Source: Rhodanobacter spathiphylli B39
GTDB taxonomy: Bacteria > Pseudomonadota > Gammaproteobacteria > Xanthomonadales > Rhodanobacteraceae
NCBI RefSeq assembly: GCF_000264295.1
Contig: NZ_AJXT01000017.1
Span: 1 to 64,000 of the forward strand
Direction of reading: 5' to 3'
Length of the DNA: 64,000 nt
The notes under the pieces are model-generated. The model worked only from the letters and a program-made list of their open reading frames with translations, was not told the origin of the DNA and did no database searches. Below, piece after piece: positions 63,547-64,000 of this stretch. Every line of letters starts with the position of its first letter. Position 1 is the stretch's first letter. The position numbers were made by a program, and so were the translations under genes.

Positions 63547-64000
63547 ATGCAACGCATCGTGCTGGCCAGCAGCAACCCCGGCAAGCTGAAGGAATTCAGC
63601 GCGCTGCTGGCCGACAGCGGGCTCGACGTGATCCCGCAGACCAGCCTGGGCATCAGCGACGCCGACGAGACCGGACTGACCTTCGTCGAGAACGCCCTGC
63701 TCAAGGCACGCCACGCCGCCCAAGCCAGCGGCCTGCCTGCACTGGCCGACGATTCCGGCCTGTGCGTCGATCACCTGCACGGCGCACCCGGCCTGTACTC
63801 GGCGCGCTACAGCGGCGGCCACGGCGATGCCACGGCGAACAATGCGAAGCTGCTGCGCGAACTCGACGGCGTGCCGACCGATCAGCGCGGCGCGTTCTTC
63901 ATCTGCGTGCTGGTGCTGCTGCAGCATGCCGACGACCCCGCCCCGCTGATCGCCGAAGCCCGCTGGCACGGCCGCATCCTCACCGAGGGGCGCGGCACGG
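63547..64000 (+). CDS. rdgB: Inosine/xanthosine triphosphate pyrophosphatase, 3' end beyond window
   Basis: 151 codons are visible before the window ends. The N-terminus [21 protein letters not shown] is the HAM1/RdgB start (SNPGK substrate loop), followed by [23 protein letters not shown] (catalytic Asp) and GLYSARYSG. The enzyme clears dITP and XTP from the nucleotide pool. Start at ATG 63547, with AAGGAAACC upstream. The missing part should be about 45-50 residues. Confidence 0.95.
   Translation, partial: MQRIVLASSNPGKLKEFSALLADSGLDVIPQTSLGISDADETGLTFVENALLKARHAAQASGLPALADDSGLCVDHLHGAPGLYSARYSGGHGDATANNAKLLRELDGVPTDQRGAFFICVLVLLQHADDPAPLIAEARWHGRILTEGRGT

Overview
The window is a GC-rich chromosomal segment of a gammaproteobacterium. 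The best fit is Xanthomonadales (Lysobacterales), probably Rhodanobacteraceae (Rhodanobacter/Dyella/Frateuria type). This rests on gene content and order (pilMNOPQ divergent from a PBP1A gene, zinc-independent L31 next to citrate synthase, rpoZ-spoT-ridA-recG, yicC divergent from rph) and on overall protein character. No rRNA or tRNA gene, CRISPR array, prophage or transposase gene was seen.

Layout. 1-5013 is the edge of a surface-polysaccharide locus read leftward: a flippase gene cut by the window start and lower in GC than the rest, a UDP-glucuronate 4-epimerase, UDP-glucose dehydrogenase and a TviB-type UDP-HexNAc dehydrogenase. Together they predict a polymer rich in uronic acids. 5216-7887 (minus) holds a Wzc/Etk-type tyrosine autokinase and its low-molecular-weight phosphatase. 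Divergent from it, 8188-14538 (plus) holds three paralogous small GfcA/YjbE-like proteins, a Wza/GfcE export lipoprotein, GfcB/YjbF, GfcC/YjbG and GfcD/YjbH. The whole resembles the group 4 capsule (gfcABCDE-etp-etk) and yjbEFGH systems, rearranged and with GfcA triplicated.

14712-31985 is mixed accessory and housekeeping content: a Rieske ferredoxin, a DMT exporter, an AtoE-type short-chain fatty acid transporter, a four-gene MacAB-like ABC exporter, an FAH-family hydrolase, MscL, an M28 peptidase, a small lipoprotein, a MarR-adaptor-RND efflux set split by a MITE-like element, and a macrodomain protein. 32022-39017 is a Bat (aerotolerance-type) operon, moxR-DUF58-DUF4381-batA-batBC-batD, in which every junction overlaps. 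39198-44394 is pilMNOPQ, divergent from mrcA (44667). Then come an unrecognised conserved-looking gene, gltA, rpmE2, a nucleoside hydrolase, recG, ridA, spoT and rpoZ.

56499-60964 is the outer-membrane lipid asymmetry system: mlaA converging on mlaFEDCB, with an MlaD that carries two MCE domains. The window ends with gmk, yicC, rph and the 5' part of rdgB.

Intergenic spaces are full of short inverted repeats: CTCCCCTGC/GCAGGGGAG hairpins, GTAGGGCGGG/CCCGCCCTAC pairs, and GGGAATC or GGGAAC arrays. Two of the GTAGGG-type pairs lie inside the capsule-export operon. Where a later start than the longest open frame is listed, the reason is given in the entry.
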